Shown: piece after piece, positions 37,446 through 50,530 of the stretch
How the letters are laid out: each line of letters starts with the position of its first letter
How positions within the stretch are numbered: the stretch's first letter is position 1
Source of the DNA: Varroa destructor
Lineage: Eukaryota > Arthropoda > Arachnida > Mesostigmata > Varroidae
Reading direction: 5' to 3'
Length of the DNA stretch: 64,000 nt
Assembly: GCF_002443255.2 (NCBI RefSeq)
Contig: NW_019211458.1
Coordinates: 29,788,485-29,852,484, forward strand
Translations under genes and position numbers: made by a program
Notes under the pieces: generated by a model
What the model was told of the DNA's origin: nothing
The model's database searches: none
The model's input: only the letters and a program-made list of their open reading frames with translations

Positions 37446-40063
37446 CTGAACTGTAGTGTGCCTGTTTAATCCGCTCTCAACATTTATTTGTTCTAACCTC
37501 ACTTGCACTTGTCTCGTCTTACCGTCTCGTTGTCACTGACGTAGAGTTTTAGCGCCATTTGGCCATGTGCGTTGAAATTACGTGCATGGTGCGGCTACAA
37601 CTAGCCCAGCGATCGGCAGCGGATGCGACCAGTAATAGGCGTACCGCAATGAGATCGGGGATGAGCAGGAGCAGAAGAAAAGAAGGGATCCGAAAAAAAG
37701 TAAAAGGCTAGCGAAATTGAACGCAAAAAGGCCTATGGCCGACAAAGGCAACTGCCGCAGGAAGAGGCGTGCGCACGCGAGCGACACCTACAAGAGCCGA
37801 AGCATCTGAGCGGCAACAACAATAGCCGCAGTAGCGAGTCAGTAGCAGCTGCCATATCGACGCCGTCAGAAAAATCGGCAAGACAACAACCGCCCGCCGA
37901 AGGAAAGCCTAACTGAAAGTGAATGAAGACAGGACACAGCCGAAGCTGTGATGATTTTGAGGAAGACTAACGACAGCACCCAACGCCTGCTACCCCAGAC
38001 GCGACACGCTGTACTATAACTATTGCTAGAAACCCTCGCATGATTCCTTGGCTCCTGCTGCCGTGGCTCGTCACAAGCAGACTGACTATTGGGATAATTG
38101 GCGGAAGAAACAAGGATCAATGGATCAGCATCAGAATGTCGCATCAGCTTCGGCCAGCCGTCGGTGTCGTACAGAACCAGCGTGCACTTCTCACTGGTTT
38201 CGTCCTGCCGCAGTTATCATCATGATGATTATGCTCAAAGTAAGAGCAGAGAACGCGTGCAGACAACGACAACAATAACAAAAAAGGCGAACTTACAATC
38301 ATTGTACTGTCGCGGTAGGAAACGGTCAAAATCCGATCAAGTGATACGGACGCAATTCGACTTCGTTGAAACTTTTGACACGATAGCATCGCCGTTGGAA
38401 GAAATGCTACCCTCTGTAAAAACGGACGATATTTCGATCGTAAATATAACGATGAGGTCGAGATATGGTAACCTCAGCGGCAGTGGTCATCATGAAAAAT
38501 ATATATTACTGTAGCTAGAACTCTATACACAATAACGGAAACAAGCTTCCACCGACGTTAAAACCCACTCACGGTAGCAACATGCTACTTATTATCAGAT
38601 ATATGTATTTTGTGGTGGTACTGTGTGTCTGGGAGTAGGGTTTGACATAAGCTTGTAATACGCCTATCCTGTAATATTTAGGGAACGAGTGAAGTCCAAC
38701 CGAGAAATTCGTGTCGACTCAATGCCCAAACCAAAACGTTATGGACTGCATTTTTCTTTGACTTGAAACACGAAATGCAGCCAACGTATAGACCGAACGG
38801 CCACTTTTAGCCAGCGGGCGAGAGCAATCTAGTTTATAGTAGCAGAGGATTCGAATGGCGCCGTAACAATTGTCAAACGTTTCTTTTGATTATTGCTAGC
38901 GTTCTTCGCTTAGACGTTTTGTGCTTATTTTTTTGCAGCTGGCATCGCACGGCAAAACACTGAGTTATAATATGAGCGTGTGTGGCCGTTGTATCTATTA
39001 TGTTACGTTGATCGTTCCTAGTGTACTTGCGTTTTGATAATATTCATTGTCTCATGAGAGCTCAACATCAGGCCAATGCTCAATTGGTATATAGAGCTCA
39101 TACGGCTATTTCTTCTCCCCCAGAGAAGTAAGGAAAGAAGCTGGTCTTCACTCAATTCCGTATCTTTCAGCTTTTCTCCGAAGGTGTTCTTTAACTTCAA
39201 CGTCAATCTAGCCAACTGTCGCCAACAGGGCAGTAACATACAGGACCCAGACAGTATTTAACAGAAAAGCAGGAGGAAGACTCTAACCCGACCCTTTGAC
39301 TATTACGAGTAAACTATAATAGCTGAAATCATAATTGTCTAATAGTGTATGTGGTTAGTCGTAACAGACGCCGTCGGAACTAAATCTTCGACGCAGTGCA
39401 AAATGAATTAGACAGCGCACAAAAAGCACGTAAGTCGCGCCCACTAGCGGCAGTAGCCGGCAACTGCGACCCACGCCGCCATTAGCGCCCCGGCGCGGAG
39501 TAATGCTAACCACACAAACGCACGACAGCGCCCCAATCGGCGTGTCCATTACGCAAATTAGAGGTACAGCGACTGCCATTCGTATAATTATGTATATAAC
39601 TAACTACGTTCGCCAACCATGACAGATCTACGAGAATCTGGCAAACGAGCTAGAACAGTAGAATCTGTTAGTGACTATATCGACGCAATTGTGTCTCCAC
39701 CCCTCTACCTGCTTCACTAGATTCAGCCTGGGTTTAGTGCACCCTGCTGACAAAGCAGTGGCCTTAAGACTAAAATAGTGCACAATGTACGCTCTACTAT
39801 TTAAAGGAGATAGGTGATGTGTACAATAGTAAGACGCCGGACAGCAAAAATCATCCACAAATCTCCAATAAACGCGACATGTGGGACAACAAAGTAAATA
39901 GATATGGACACATATAATTCTGCTCATCGCTGACCATCCACTCTTGCTTTTTTGCGCTTTTTACAAGTCTGCGTGATACTCTGACGACTCTGAAACGGAT
40001 TAATTTGCTCGTTCTAATTAAATCGCCGGTAGAATATGTAAACGTAATTGTAGTTGTCTTCGT
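37446..40063. other. Mostly non-coding, with overlapping open frames at 38.05-38.51 kb
   Basis: A plus-strand frame at 38,098-38,514 (139 codons with the stop, not ATG-led) overlaps another at 38,048-38,278, and both overlap a minus-strand frame. Neither is recognised. An acceptor-like TTATTTTTTTGCAG ends at 38,938 with 32 open codons after it. A GC-rich patch at 39,428-39,510 contains CGCGCC and CGCCGCC clusters and sits within a 74-codon minus-strand ATG-led frame (39,355-39,579) with a Cys/Val-rich peptide. No gene call is justified. Confidence 0.4.
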
Positions 40064-40075
40064 AAAAAAAAAAAA
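40064..40075. repeat. Poly-A, 12 nt
   Basis: Simple homopolymer, read directly. Confidence 0.9.
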
Positions 40076-43000
40076 CCCTTTATTATTTTAGCTTATAAAA
40101 AAGAGTCTCATTCAGACCTCCGTATTAGGCAATAATTCCCAGTAGTTCTCGGACACCACTTGCTTGCCCTTGCTGCTGCTGCTGTTGCTACTGCCAGAGT
40201 TTCCACCACGCTGGCACACTTCACATGGTTCTACATAAAACGACCAGAGTTAAAAACAACTGTCCAGGAATCTACGGAGTGAGTAATTAAAGGACCATGT
40301 CCTCACCGATAAACGTAGTCATTTTTTTAATCTACAAAAGGCTGTCACTCGTCGTTCCATTATCACCGCTGTCTGTGAGTTACTTCCAGACAACCCATCC
40401 ACTAATAGTGGGTCCTCGTGCGTTTTGTTAGCTGGCGGGCCCTTGCTGTCCCGCGACTTTTATATTTGGACAAAAACAATTTAGGCTACAAATTTTTCCG
40501 TCCAACTCAGCGACAGAATCTCTACATCTAACATTAACATAAACTTCAATTTTTCTTCTACTGCCGGCAACTTTTACCATAAAAAGGCTAGCAATACACA
40601 AATGTACCCTGTCGCCAAGGCATCATCATCTCTCAGTCCCAGTAAGTGGTACTGATTAGTACCCCGGCAGAGGCGAGTGCCGCTACTCGAAATGTAAGTT
40701 AGTATTAACGTTATCGGCCATTCACGCTTTTCAAGTGTCGAGGTCGTTTTACATAGAGCATCAAATGGTAAAACTATCTGCTGGCAGTCCCGATGACCTG
40801 TTGGTAACGTTCCCTTACGTTGGAATCGATACTACTATACCGTACTCAACATAGTAACAAGAAATTGCCTTTATCTAATTATTATAAGTGTTGCTTTCCC
40901 ATATTGATATATTATTTGCCATAGCAAGTTTGCAAAAGTGTACGTAAAATGCAGTTGTGTATGCATACACCGCATCGCTGGATGCAACTTCCATTGTAAG
41001 TTTGCTCCTTCTCGAGCGTTGGCTAGCTGCCAACCACCTAAAGCGACTGGGATACTCCCTATTGAAACTAATCGGCCGATGACAAATCGAAAACATCCTA
41101 CTTTCCTTCAAAGACACCAGAAACCCAATTCTTGCTTGGCCGCACAACTCGATTTCCGAATGGGCAAATCCAGCAGGGGCAAAAGCGAATTGCCATCATT
41201 TAAGTTAACGTTCAATTCATCATCCACGCAGACCACGAACACAACATGCGTTGCAGGCACTTATGTCTCCATTACTATTCTATTGATGCTGTAGCAAAAC
41301 TACTACGCTATCGACACACCGGATACCTCTGTGGTTCACTTTTCCACGCCATCAATAAGGTGCGATAGAGAAAACAAACACAGGTTCGTTAAATCAAATA
41401 ATGGCGTAAGTTTCTACGACCAGTCATTGCTGCCATTAAGATTGTCCTAATCAAGCAGAAGTTTTCGCAAGTCTGCGATCCTTCATTTATCATTTTCCTC
41501 CCTTTGCATCCCCACAGTCACGCCCTCTAGTGCTCACCGCACAGATGTATCTTACGCCTAGTCAAAAGCTACCGGTTTCACCGTCTCAGAAAACACATGA
41601 CTCCGTAAAGATTGCCGGTAGCAGACGGTCGGAATAGCGGACGTTCGGCGAATCGACAGGGCGCAACGCTTGGTGACAGTGCAGCTTTCAATAGCAGATG
41701 ATCAGTACGGCCTATGAGGAAGGGGTGAAGGAGAGCTTTCGCTAACCAAACCATACGAGTAACAGGGAAAAACAACCGTTAAGCATTTCAATGATTTGCT
41801 TGCATTTACGCGCAGAGGCCGCGTTAAGCGGAATAAACATTGGCTAGACGAAAACGTATGGCGATGTGTTTGGCAATAAGACAATCATAGTAATTACAAA
41901 AAGCTTACTTGTACAATACAGTCATAGCAGTATATCTGTGTATATATAGGAATAGCGTTGTAGCGTCGTAAGCCTTTCCCTTAGAAACACGGTGCGTAAA
42001 TAGAATTTTGTCGCAAAGCGCTTTGTGGCGATCGCTCACCCCCGAACACGTCCGTCGGATCCTCTCGTTGTAAGAAGGTCCGAACAATGCTGATGCTACA
42101 GCCAAGCGTAGGTTACGTTGCCAAATGTTAGAATCGCCATAACGAGCAAGTATAGAAAGAGCGCAAGCATAAACTATTGTAAACAAGTCAGAGAAGTCGA
42201 ATGTTTTCGAAACAGTAGGTAAACCTATATAGGAATACGGTGCTATGTATATATTATCGAAAACAACGCCTCAAATAATAAGTCCAAAGCAGCAAAGTCC
42301 AATACATTGATCATACCAAGCACTAAGTAAATGTTATCTTCCCCCAAGTTTCTTACATCGTTTTCTGCCGTTTTTGCATGAAACGCCACAGCTAAACAGC
42401 AAACATGTGATTCGCGTAGATACAGATGGTAAATCCGCATTTCAATAATAGTGCCGTATTACTTATCAATCTAAAAATAACCAGAATTACGGTACGCTAA
42501 AGTCACAATGATGACGCCCAGATTGGCCTCTGGCGCCAAATTCAAGCTGGCCTTGGACAGTCATCAAATAGACTCCCGTCGAAAACAACGAGACGAAACG
42601 AACCGAAAGTAGACATTGTTATAAGACAGAAAGGTAATACAGGCCAGATAATGCATATATCGAAGAGATGATGTTAGTAATAATAAGTTAAAGAAAATAC
42701 AGTAGATATTATAGAATGGTGTTGGTTCAAAGTGATCAACAATCGTCAGAGACTCATGTGTCAACGAGACATTTGCGAATGAGCAAATTTGCATTGCGCC
42801 GTATAGTCCTACCAAGGCCTCGCATACGTGAGCGACAACCCACAACAGGGCGTCACGGTTATACAACAAATGGCCACTTAAAAACTCTCGCTTTTTTTCT
42901 ATCAGTCATTCATGTTGACATTCTGCCATCTTCAACAGCCATTAGCGGGCAGTAAGTGTGTACTGTGGATAGCTGTTTGACTGTAATGAAAAGCATAAGG

Positions 43001-43310
43001 GCACCAAGCAAACACAGAAAAAATATTATGCTACAAGGAATGGTAGTCATAAGCAAATCATGAACATCAGCATACGTATCAGTACCCATCGATTATGTTC
43101 GTAAGGTTTGTTCGTGCCGTGAAAAAAGTTATATAAAAGACTGTCGAATGAGTCGCTAAAAAAAAAAATAGAAAATATCTAATTATTTTTACGGGCCTAG
43201 TACTCTGCGATAGAAGCCCTAATCTTTTTCCGACAAACACTTCCAGCTGGCATTAACCACAATTGTATGAACGTAAATTCCCATTAAGCCCTCTCAACTG
43301 CTTCCTATTA
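40076..43310. other. Non-coding stretch
   Basis: Short TGC triplets at 40,170-40,187 and an 11-nt A run at 43,158-43,168. A TATATAAAAG element lies at about 43,130-43,139 with no initiator motif at the expected distance. No gene is recognised. Confidence 0.5.
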
Positions 43311-43333
43311 CTGCTGCTGCTGCTGCTGCTGCT
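43311..43333. repeat. (CTG)n microsatellite, about 7.7 units
   Basis: A perfect CTG run on the plus strand (CAG on the minus). It gives a poly-Leu stretch in the plus-strand frame 43,263-43,589, which has no other coding support. Confidence 0.95.
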
Positions 43334-43379
43334 AGCTCTGCAAATTCACTCAGAGCCAACAAATTTAACGCCGATGTTT

Positions 43380-43625
43380 TTTGACCGCCCTGCTGCTGGC
43401 ACCCCCTTTATTTGCTCCAATCCTTCCTTTGTTTTTCTTACTTTGCATGGTACGTCCAGCGAGAGACTTTTTCTCCCTTGCTGTCGCTATCTGCTTCTTC
43501 TCCTCCCTCCGTTTCCCGTTGCCCAACTGCCCCGCGCTCTCTTTTTTCCTCCATCCTTATCTATTCCGAGCTCTTATGTCTCTAAATAGGGACACGTTTT
43601 GCAACTGCCCCTTCTTCTTTCTACC
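43380..43625. other. Pyrimidine-rich tract
   Basis: About 245 nt strongly enriched in C and T on the plus strand (repeated CTTTTTC, CTCCCTC and TTCCC patterns). Purine-poor sequence contains few TAA/TAG/TGA triplets. This explains the 174-codon hydrophobic frame that covers 43,381-43,905 without invoking a gene. Confidence 0.7.
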
Positions 43626-43905
43626 TAAACTACTGCATATTCGGCGTCCTAACGGCGTCTCCTGCCTACAAATATCGACTGCTCAATTCGGTTCAGCCTG
43701 TCACAAAGCCGCGGGTCTTGGATATGTGACGGCACGCTGTGATTACGCTGTAGCGTTAGGTGACTGTCTGTTTCTCGCAGCCCTAGTAGCCTTCGGTCTA
43801 CGGTGGGCCACCGAGGAGAGAAGATTCGCATCGCGTGCCACGTTAAGGCAGAGAACGCCACTCAAAGCAGAGCAACCTAGTGCTCAGGAACTGCTGGTCA
43901 TGTAA

Positions 43906-44367
43906 GCGACTGCGGCAGCAGCAGCGTCACGACCCACAATAGCCATGGAAAATAGGTAGTAACTCATTAATTCGCATGTGCCTGTCGCTCAGCCAGAGCT
44001 GGCTAGATGAGCGCCACCTTGTCTCGGTCATCCTCGAGTGATAAGTTTCAGAGGAATCTTCTCTGTCGATAGTCAAACAACCCTTACGGCCGTTTACCAC
44101 CACAGTTCAACAAGTCTGGCTGATTAGCCGTCGTCTGAAATTGCTTCTGACACAATACGATGGGGTTAGCAAACTGTTGGTTATAATAAACGTGCGTAGC
44201 ACGCATGGACTGCGAAATAATGACCAAGGAAATGATAAACCTTTGGATGTTGCGATAAATGCAGCTAAGCAAGACCATTGCTTAGATTCAATGGAACGGA
44301 GGGATACGTTGAAGAATAAGCGTTTTGTCGGCGACGAAACTGACTTGCTTAATTAGCAAGGATGATG

Positions 44368-44369
<2 letters not shown>
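43906..44369. other. Non-coding stretch
   Basis: Nothing recognisable; a short CAG triplet run near 43,914-43,925. Confidence 0.5.

Positions 44370-44417
<48 letters not shown>
44370..44417. repeat. (TA)24 microsatellite, 48 nt
   Basis: The longest dinucleotide run in the window, uninterrupted. Confidence 0.97.
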
Positions 44418-44421
<4 letters not shown>

Positions 44422-44904
44422 ACTTATTGTTCATCTTTTATTAGCCTTCGGCTGGTTTTTCTGTTGGTGGGAAATGTTTGCCGAAGAAGATATGCGGGAA
44501 AAAAGTTTCTAAGTAATCATCTCAGGTAAAGCATATCAAAATATGGGAAGCCGATATATTCGGCTTGAAGATGATATACCGGTGAAGGACACGCCGGCTT
44601 CGTAGTTTGCATTGCAGATTTTGGCCTGCCAGCCCGCGCCATCAATTTATGATTAGTAAAAAATAGAAAGAAAATTAAAAGAAATATACTCTTCGTCCTC
44701 ATTTAGTTGTTTCGTTTCGCGGCTTGAGGCTCAGCTCGACCCTGTGATACATACAGTCCTCAGGGAAGCTTATTCCCTGATCATTAGTTTGCGATCCGTT
44801 CTGGTCAGCAGCAACGGTCAAACTGTAACCTCGTCGCCGCTACCCTCCGCCGACTCCCTTGTTCTCCCTAACGCTAAAAAGGGATATTTTTTGCGGCAAC
44901 AAAC

Positions 44905-44924
44905 TAGTGCAAAGTAGTGCAAAG
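44905..44924. repeat. Exact 10-bp tandem duplication
   Basis: TAGTGCAAAG occurs twice head to tail (44,905-44,914 and 44,915-44,924). Small slippage product. Confidence 0.8.
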
Positions 44925-45161
44925 AATGACTCTCCCTGGAACGCCGACTTACAAGCGAACAAGCAAGCTTTTCTCTGCAGACACGCAATGATAATGCAGC
45001 AACAACAAAAGGACTATTCGACCGTTGCCGTTGTTGAATCTGTTAGTCCTACACAGCTCACTACTATTACGGTGCGCCCACAACAAAACGGCCGCTTATA
45101 CATATGTAGGTACACGACTTGTTAAAGAAAACAAATTGAAGTTCCGCAAGACTTCTGATCT

Positions 45162-45683
45162 TCAATCCGTGCACTGCCAGCCGCCGTACACCTCACTGAG
45201 CGGGCAGGTTCCCGGCGGTAGACACCGTAGCCTGTACTGTATCTGAGCAGCAGTAGAACACGAGGTAAGGTCTGAAGTTTGTGGAGTCTGACGAGAAGCT
45301 GTACAAGGGAACACCGGATCGAAGCGGCAATTGAAGTACCTCGGCGGCTTCGGATGCTTAAGAGCATCTTCGGAGAAAAGCGACCGCGGGCGAACAGGCG
45401 TGCAGATCGTCGACGTTGCCGGCATCGAGCACGATATTACGAAGAACAGAACGAAGTCGAGTGGACGTAGAGTACTCCTAGATAGTAATAATAGTGGTCG
45501 AAGTCGCGGTGGTTTCGAAATAGTGGTGGTGAAATAGCATTTTGTCGCCTTCAGTTGTAACGTGGGAAGGATACGAAAGCTATCGAAATTTCTAGTCAGT
45601 ATCGGATAGTGCCGCAAGTGGCCTGCAATCGACCTGCTCTGACAAACTCTTTCAGATCGAGCGTTGTCGCTTCGCTGTTGCAT
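45162..45683 (-). CDS. 173-codon ATG-led open frame, longest in the window, hypothetical
   Basis: It begins at a true ATG with A at -3 on the minus strand and ends in TGA. The N-terminal third is Arg/Ser-rich. A Leu/Arg segment and a short hydrophobic stretch (about residues 76-88, LDFVLFFVISCSM) follow, then a Pro/Ser-rich region and a tail with six Cys in the last 55 residues. I recognise no domain and see no signal peptide at the start. The local sequence is GC-richer than average, which lowers stop frequency. No minus-strand AATAAA was seen directly beyond the stop. Chance is the leading explanation; a lineage-specific single-exon gene is the alternative. Confidence 0.13.
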   Translation of the reverse strand: MQQRSDNARSERVCQSRSIAGHLRHYPILTRNFDSFRILPTLQLKATKCYFTTTISKPPRLRPLLLLSRSTLRPLDFVLFFVISCSMPATSTICTPVRPRSLFSEDALKHPKPPRYFNCRFDPVFPCTASRQTPQTSDLTSCSTAAQIQYRLRCLPPGTCPLSEVYGGWQCTD

Positions 45684-45689
45684 AATGAA

Positions 45690-48600
45690 TAATTAATGGC
45701 GCTCTCCTATCTAGCAGTTCGGTAATATCCATAATAATTCAAGTTTAGAAAGTCGTCCTTACATTTTGGATTACTAGATTGAACAAAGACAGTAACCAAA
45801 GGTGACACAACAGAATCAGCTAAAAGAGGATATCTGATTATATTAAATATGATATAACACTATGATATAACAATAAGTTACAGCCGATATGTGACGAACT
45901 ATCACAGCAAACGATTACAGTGGCCATAATATCTAAGTAAACTGATTCGAATAAGCCGTCTGCTTCATCAATTTCCAAGCCCATTTTTAAGTTAATAGGA
46001 ATTATAAGCCTGCTACTAAGATATGAATCTCTCGATATTAACACAATTATTATTGATCGAAATTAAAGCTCCTAATATATAATGTTATATATATACACTC
46101 GTCGTCTAGAAGATCTGCTTCGTTAGCTCAACGGCCAAACACTTCGGCTCCAAAAAGTCGGATCAAGCGGTCAGCCATATCCCATGTGTTCTTGCTTCTT
46201 CCTCTTCATTGTTTTTCTCTCCCCTACAAGTCGCGCCCTTGTGCAAAGCACCGATCAGTTAGTTACGCATGAAGGGAATTGTCTCGGGAGTTTCTTAGAG
46301 GGCGGTCTGCCAATTTATACTGAAAAAGCGTTGTCTGATTACATCGGATCACACACTTAGAAAGGTTTAAACTCTTTCCATAGGATTAGCACAGGATAGT
46401 GTTGTTGTTGAGTTGTTACCGTTGTTGCACTCGACTCAGTTCAGACGAACTAATACATGAACGGTGAATCCATAGAACGTCTGATCTGCTCCGATACGAC
46501 CCAAGGGACTAACCTGCACACTCCTCGATTCGAAGAAGTTGCAATGGGAGTACAGCATCTTGCCAGTGCTGCTAACACCGATAGTCACGGCCGCAGCAAG
46601 CACGGTGGTGCGCACATCCGTGATACTCTTCCGAGAGTGTGAATTTGCATAGGTATCAAAGAAGGCTAATCTCGTACATAAAGGGTACAGACAGACCTCC
46701 CCTATATAGACATATGCTTCAGCCACCAGACGAAAAGTTCATATATGTATATCTATATGTATGTATAGCAAGAGGTGTAGACCAAGCGTGAAAAAGTGTG
46801 GAGGTGACTTCGGGCTAAAGTTTCCTTCCAGAGCCTCAATACGTTAGATCGTCAATGCTTTCTTCGTGTTGTTTGTTTGCGCTCTGCTATGCGTTGTGCC
46901 TCACCTCATCGGTCGATGCTGTGGCCTCATATCTCAAGGAAATTTTGTTCATGAGAGAAACTGTCTGGCTGACTGGCAAGCCGAGAAAATTGATAGACTA
47001 ATAGCCTCTACTCGTACATTTGCGGTTTACGGCAAAGTCACAACACAGCACGAGCATTATCACCTCAATAAACCATTACTACCAAGTTCATCACCGACGG
47101 TCACTTTCAGGAAAGCATCATTGGTATTCAGCAAAGATTCATTTTGACCTGTTTTGGCGACCGGCCGATTATTTGGCCAACATAATCGGTCAGCCGATCC
47201 CGGCCGGAACCTAACACAATAGTTCGTCGCATCTATGATACAATCATTTGCTATAAATTCGATCTGACAACAAATTGTTGCCATAACATTGCAAGTGTGT
47301 GCCCAACTCTTAAACGCTCTCCACTTCATAACATGGCGCAGACTGTGAATAGAACGGGAGAAGACTTGGGCATATCGCAGCACGTGCAGGCGCGAAAACG
47401 TGCGGCATATGCAAACATCGTCCATTTAATTACGTTACAGGTAGAACGAAGTCAAGTATTTTATTCGATTTGCGTCAGAAATGTGTACGTTATCCCCCCT
47501 ACCCCTACCCCCCGTCTAAAGTTTAGGTGTCATCACTTGGTCTACATGTTACTAATAGTTTCATGTGAGATGTAGCATTGATATGCGGTGGTGCAAGTAA
47601 CATTCAAAGCTGCTTTTACTTCTGTCGCTCCTTCGCTCGTCCATTGCGTACACATTATCAACGCGCTATAAAAAGCAATCGAAAAGGATAAATCCATGAT
47701 TCTACGACGACCTCTTACATATCGATGTCTTCGCGCGTTTTCCCAGTCAGCAACAAACTCTCCCGAGTTATAGAACTGTTTTTACAACTATTTCCATTCC
47801 TCGCGACCCCCGTGAGCTAGACTTGTCTCACTAAGTATACAATTGACGTATCATATAATGACTAAGCATCATCTATGTCAAGTTAGTCGTAGCTTCTATT
47901 GGCCATACATTCATAAACAGGGTGAAATTCTGAGAGAGCTTCTAGAACCAACAAACTTTCGTGTAGTATAAACTCCCTTTCCTGGTAAACGGGCGCATGA
48001 AACCCGAACGAGTGTCGATGGACGTAAGGTTGTTGACTTGTATTTAAATAATTACTGCAATTAAAGAAGTCACTTGCCAGCCTTGCAGCCGTATTAACAG
48101 TTGTTCGACTGTCGCACTCCAGATACGTCTTCACACACAAAACGATCGTCTTGGACTATCTGACAATGTCCTGGTTCTCAAATGCCTAACTATTATCCAA
48201 CACTCGACCGAGAAGATAATAACTTGAAAATAAAGACGTACCCTCACATAAACTGAAGCTAAGAAAAATCAATTAGGCCAGGTTTAGATGTCATTATTGA
48301 AATCTCTCTATGGGCAAAACAACATGCAGTCGGCAATCACTGACCTGCTTCTATCGGCAATCAGAACCCTACGGCCGTTGAGCCCGTGTCCGATCGAAAG
48401 CAGTCTTTGCAAGTGAACTCATGTGTGCAACTAAAAATGGCGTACCCTTAAAAAGTACACGTTCTTCGCTTATGGAAATGTTGGGCTTTCGGACACGCGA
48501 AAAACTTCTTTTCATTTACAGTTAGTCTGGACTCCGGAAATCAGCTTAGACGCATGTCTACAACGCTCGCCGAGTACTGAAACACTTGTCCGCGCTACAT

Positions 48601-50482
48601 CCGCCTTCGTTGGCTGACGTCGTTTCTGTTCTCTACTTTACGCACGTAAAAACCAACCATTCGAACCATCTAGCGGACTGTAAATAGGTCGACAGCTTTT
48701 ATTGCCTTGATTAAATGGGTACGTGCATCATACCGACGCAGTGTCTATACGTGATCCCTTACCTGAATACTGGCATGTGGTTGGTCAATGAAGGGGCCGC
48801 ATCGAATTGCCAGCGCGTCGTGCTTCACGCGAGCCACGCCACCACCAAACTACTAGCAGGAAAATATCGTGCCGATTAGTAAACAAATAAAGTGCACGAT
48901 AAATGGAGCTCACGAAATGTATTACAATCCAGTCGAGTCCGAACGACGAGGCTCTCGAATTCAAATTATCCTCCAAACGGATCGCGTTCATAAAACAGAA
49001 TAGAGGATCTTATCAGTTATTGCTCGACGAAAGGCATCGTCATCGGTGACTCGCTATCGTTCGCCCGTCGGCCACTCCAGGCGCGCTTCAATTCAGTCGT
49101 CTATGAGCGCTCCCGATGCCAGTATCCGAGTCCGCGCACAGTCACTGAAGTATACGTTCACTAGCACCGCAGAGGAACTTGTACAAGTTTAATCTTGTAG
49201 CTTGCAGTATTTGCACGGGCAGTAATGAGCAATAGTTGTCGCTGCTTCTTTATGCTTACCAACCTGACAGAAATAGGTTCACTACCGGGTCGGCCATAGA
49301 ACATTGAAGACAAATTGTACAAGAATACATAACGCAGTCACGCCGGCCCCAAAGAGTGAGGTTGTCAATCGCGTTTATGTTTGTCATTCGATTTAACTTC
49401 CGCGACAGTAGAATCGATCCTTGTCATTGGCACATGCTGTCGCTATATTGCAGTAATTCTCAGCAGAGACATTCGTAGGATGTCTTCTCTGTCCGCTGCT
49501 CTCGTCAACTTATTCGTTTTCGCCAACAGACGCCTCTGCTCGACCACCAATCCAGGTTAACGAGCACACTTCAACTGAGCTCCAAGCTCTGCTTCGAGTG
49601 TTGAAGCTCGCGCCGAGCGAGGGCCAATTCGGGAGAGGGTACTGCTTTTAGCCGGCGCGAGCGCCAATCACGCTTCACCTTTGATAGGGCTTTATTTGGA
49701 CTTGTGGCGCCAAGAAACTCGTCGGTCGTCGTTGTTCGTCCCGTCTGGTTATCGCGGCTCCCTTCTGCCGTATCTGCTGCTGCTTCTGCTGCTGCTGGCT
49801 GGCACCAAGCACCTAAAATCTGAGGCCGTCTAGGATACAAAACAGACGTGTATAACAGGGGTCGTATGTGGTGGCACTGTATCGTCTAGTGTGTCTACAT
49901 GGTGGATTTGGCCATTCGTTGCCTTGCCAGCTGAAGTAGTAACAGGAAAGAGCCATAGACGACTCGACCTATGCGGGCGCGACAAGGATCACGGTCGTAG
50001 CCGCAGTGGATGCGATATACGTGCCGTCGTTCCTACGTAATACGCTGCATGGGACAGACGGGAAGAAACTGACAGCAAAGGACAGACTGCGAAATGAAAG
50101 AGTTGCAAGACGACGGCGTACACGAACGTAGTGTAGTAAACGTAGTACGGAGATGACTCATGTAAGCACGTTTGTGTACTCACACCCGTGGGGGAAATGG
50201 ACGCCCGTGCTAAGTACAGGCGTGCCGTATACAATGGGGTGAAACAGAAAATCGTAGAGCAACAAATTGACAACGAACTAAAGAATGTATGGGCTAGACT
50301 CGTAGAACAGGGTAGAAACGTATGCAATATACGAAAAATACATTGATAACCTCTAGATAGAAATAATTTAGGGTTAACGGCAATTGTCGAAATTGATACC
50401 GTTATTTGCATAGGTAACAATAGGGTAGTTGGCATTCGGGAAATATAGCTGCCGGTCAAACTCGTTTTGATTATCCCACCAA
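45690..50482. other. Non-coding stretch
   Basis: Nested short inverted repeats at 47,161-47,207 (10-bp stem with one G-T mismatch inside a 7-bp CCGGCCG/CGGCCGG pair) are within chance expectation. A mixed CTG/CTT triplet tract lies at 49,775-49,797. The minus-strand frame at 49,989-50,459 is hydrophobic because the strand is pyrimidine-rich there. No gene is recognised. Confidence 0.45.
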
Positions 50483-50530
50483 TTGTTCATAATTAATAAT
50501 TATACATTGTTAATAATTGATAATTATACA
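50483..50530. repeat. 24-bp tandem duplication, two units, two mismatches
   Basis: Units 50,483-50,506 and 50,507-50,530 share TTGTT at the left and ATAATTATACA at the right, and differ at two of 24 positions. AT-rich, probably from slippage. Confidence 0.8.

Noticed and set aside
43381..43905. 174-codon plus-strand hydrophobic open frame
   Set aside because: It is not ATG-led and lies largely in a pyrimidine-rich tract where stop triplets are rare. The Leu/Phe/Pro composition simply follows the C/T bias.
47161..47207. Nested inverted repeats (GGCCGATTAT/ATAATCGGTC within CCGGCCG/CGGCCGG)
   Set aside because: Ten or so hairpins of this stem length are expected in 64 kb by chance, and no flanking duplication or RNA context supports an element.
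49989..50459. 156-codon minus-strand frame with membrane-like segments
   Set aside because: The minus strand is pyrimidine-rich here and the frame lacks an ATG at its start. The hydrophobicity follows from base composition.
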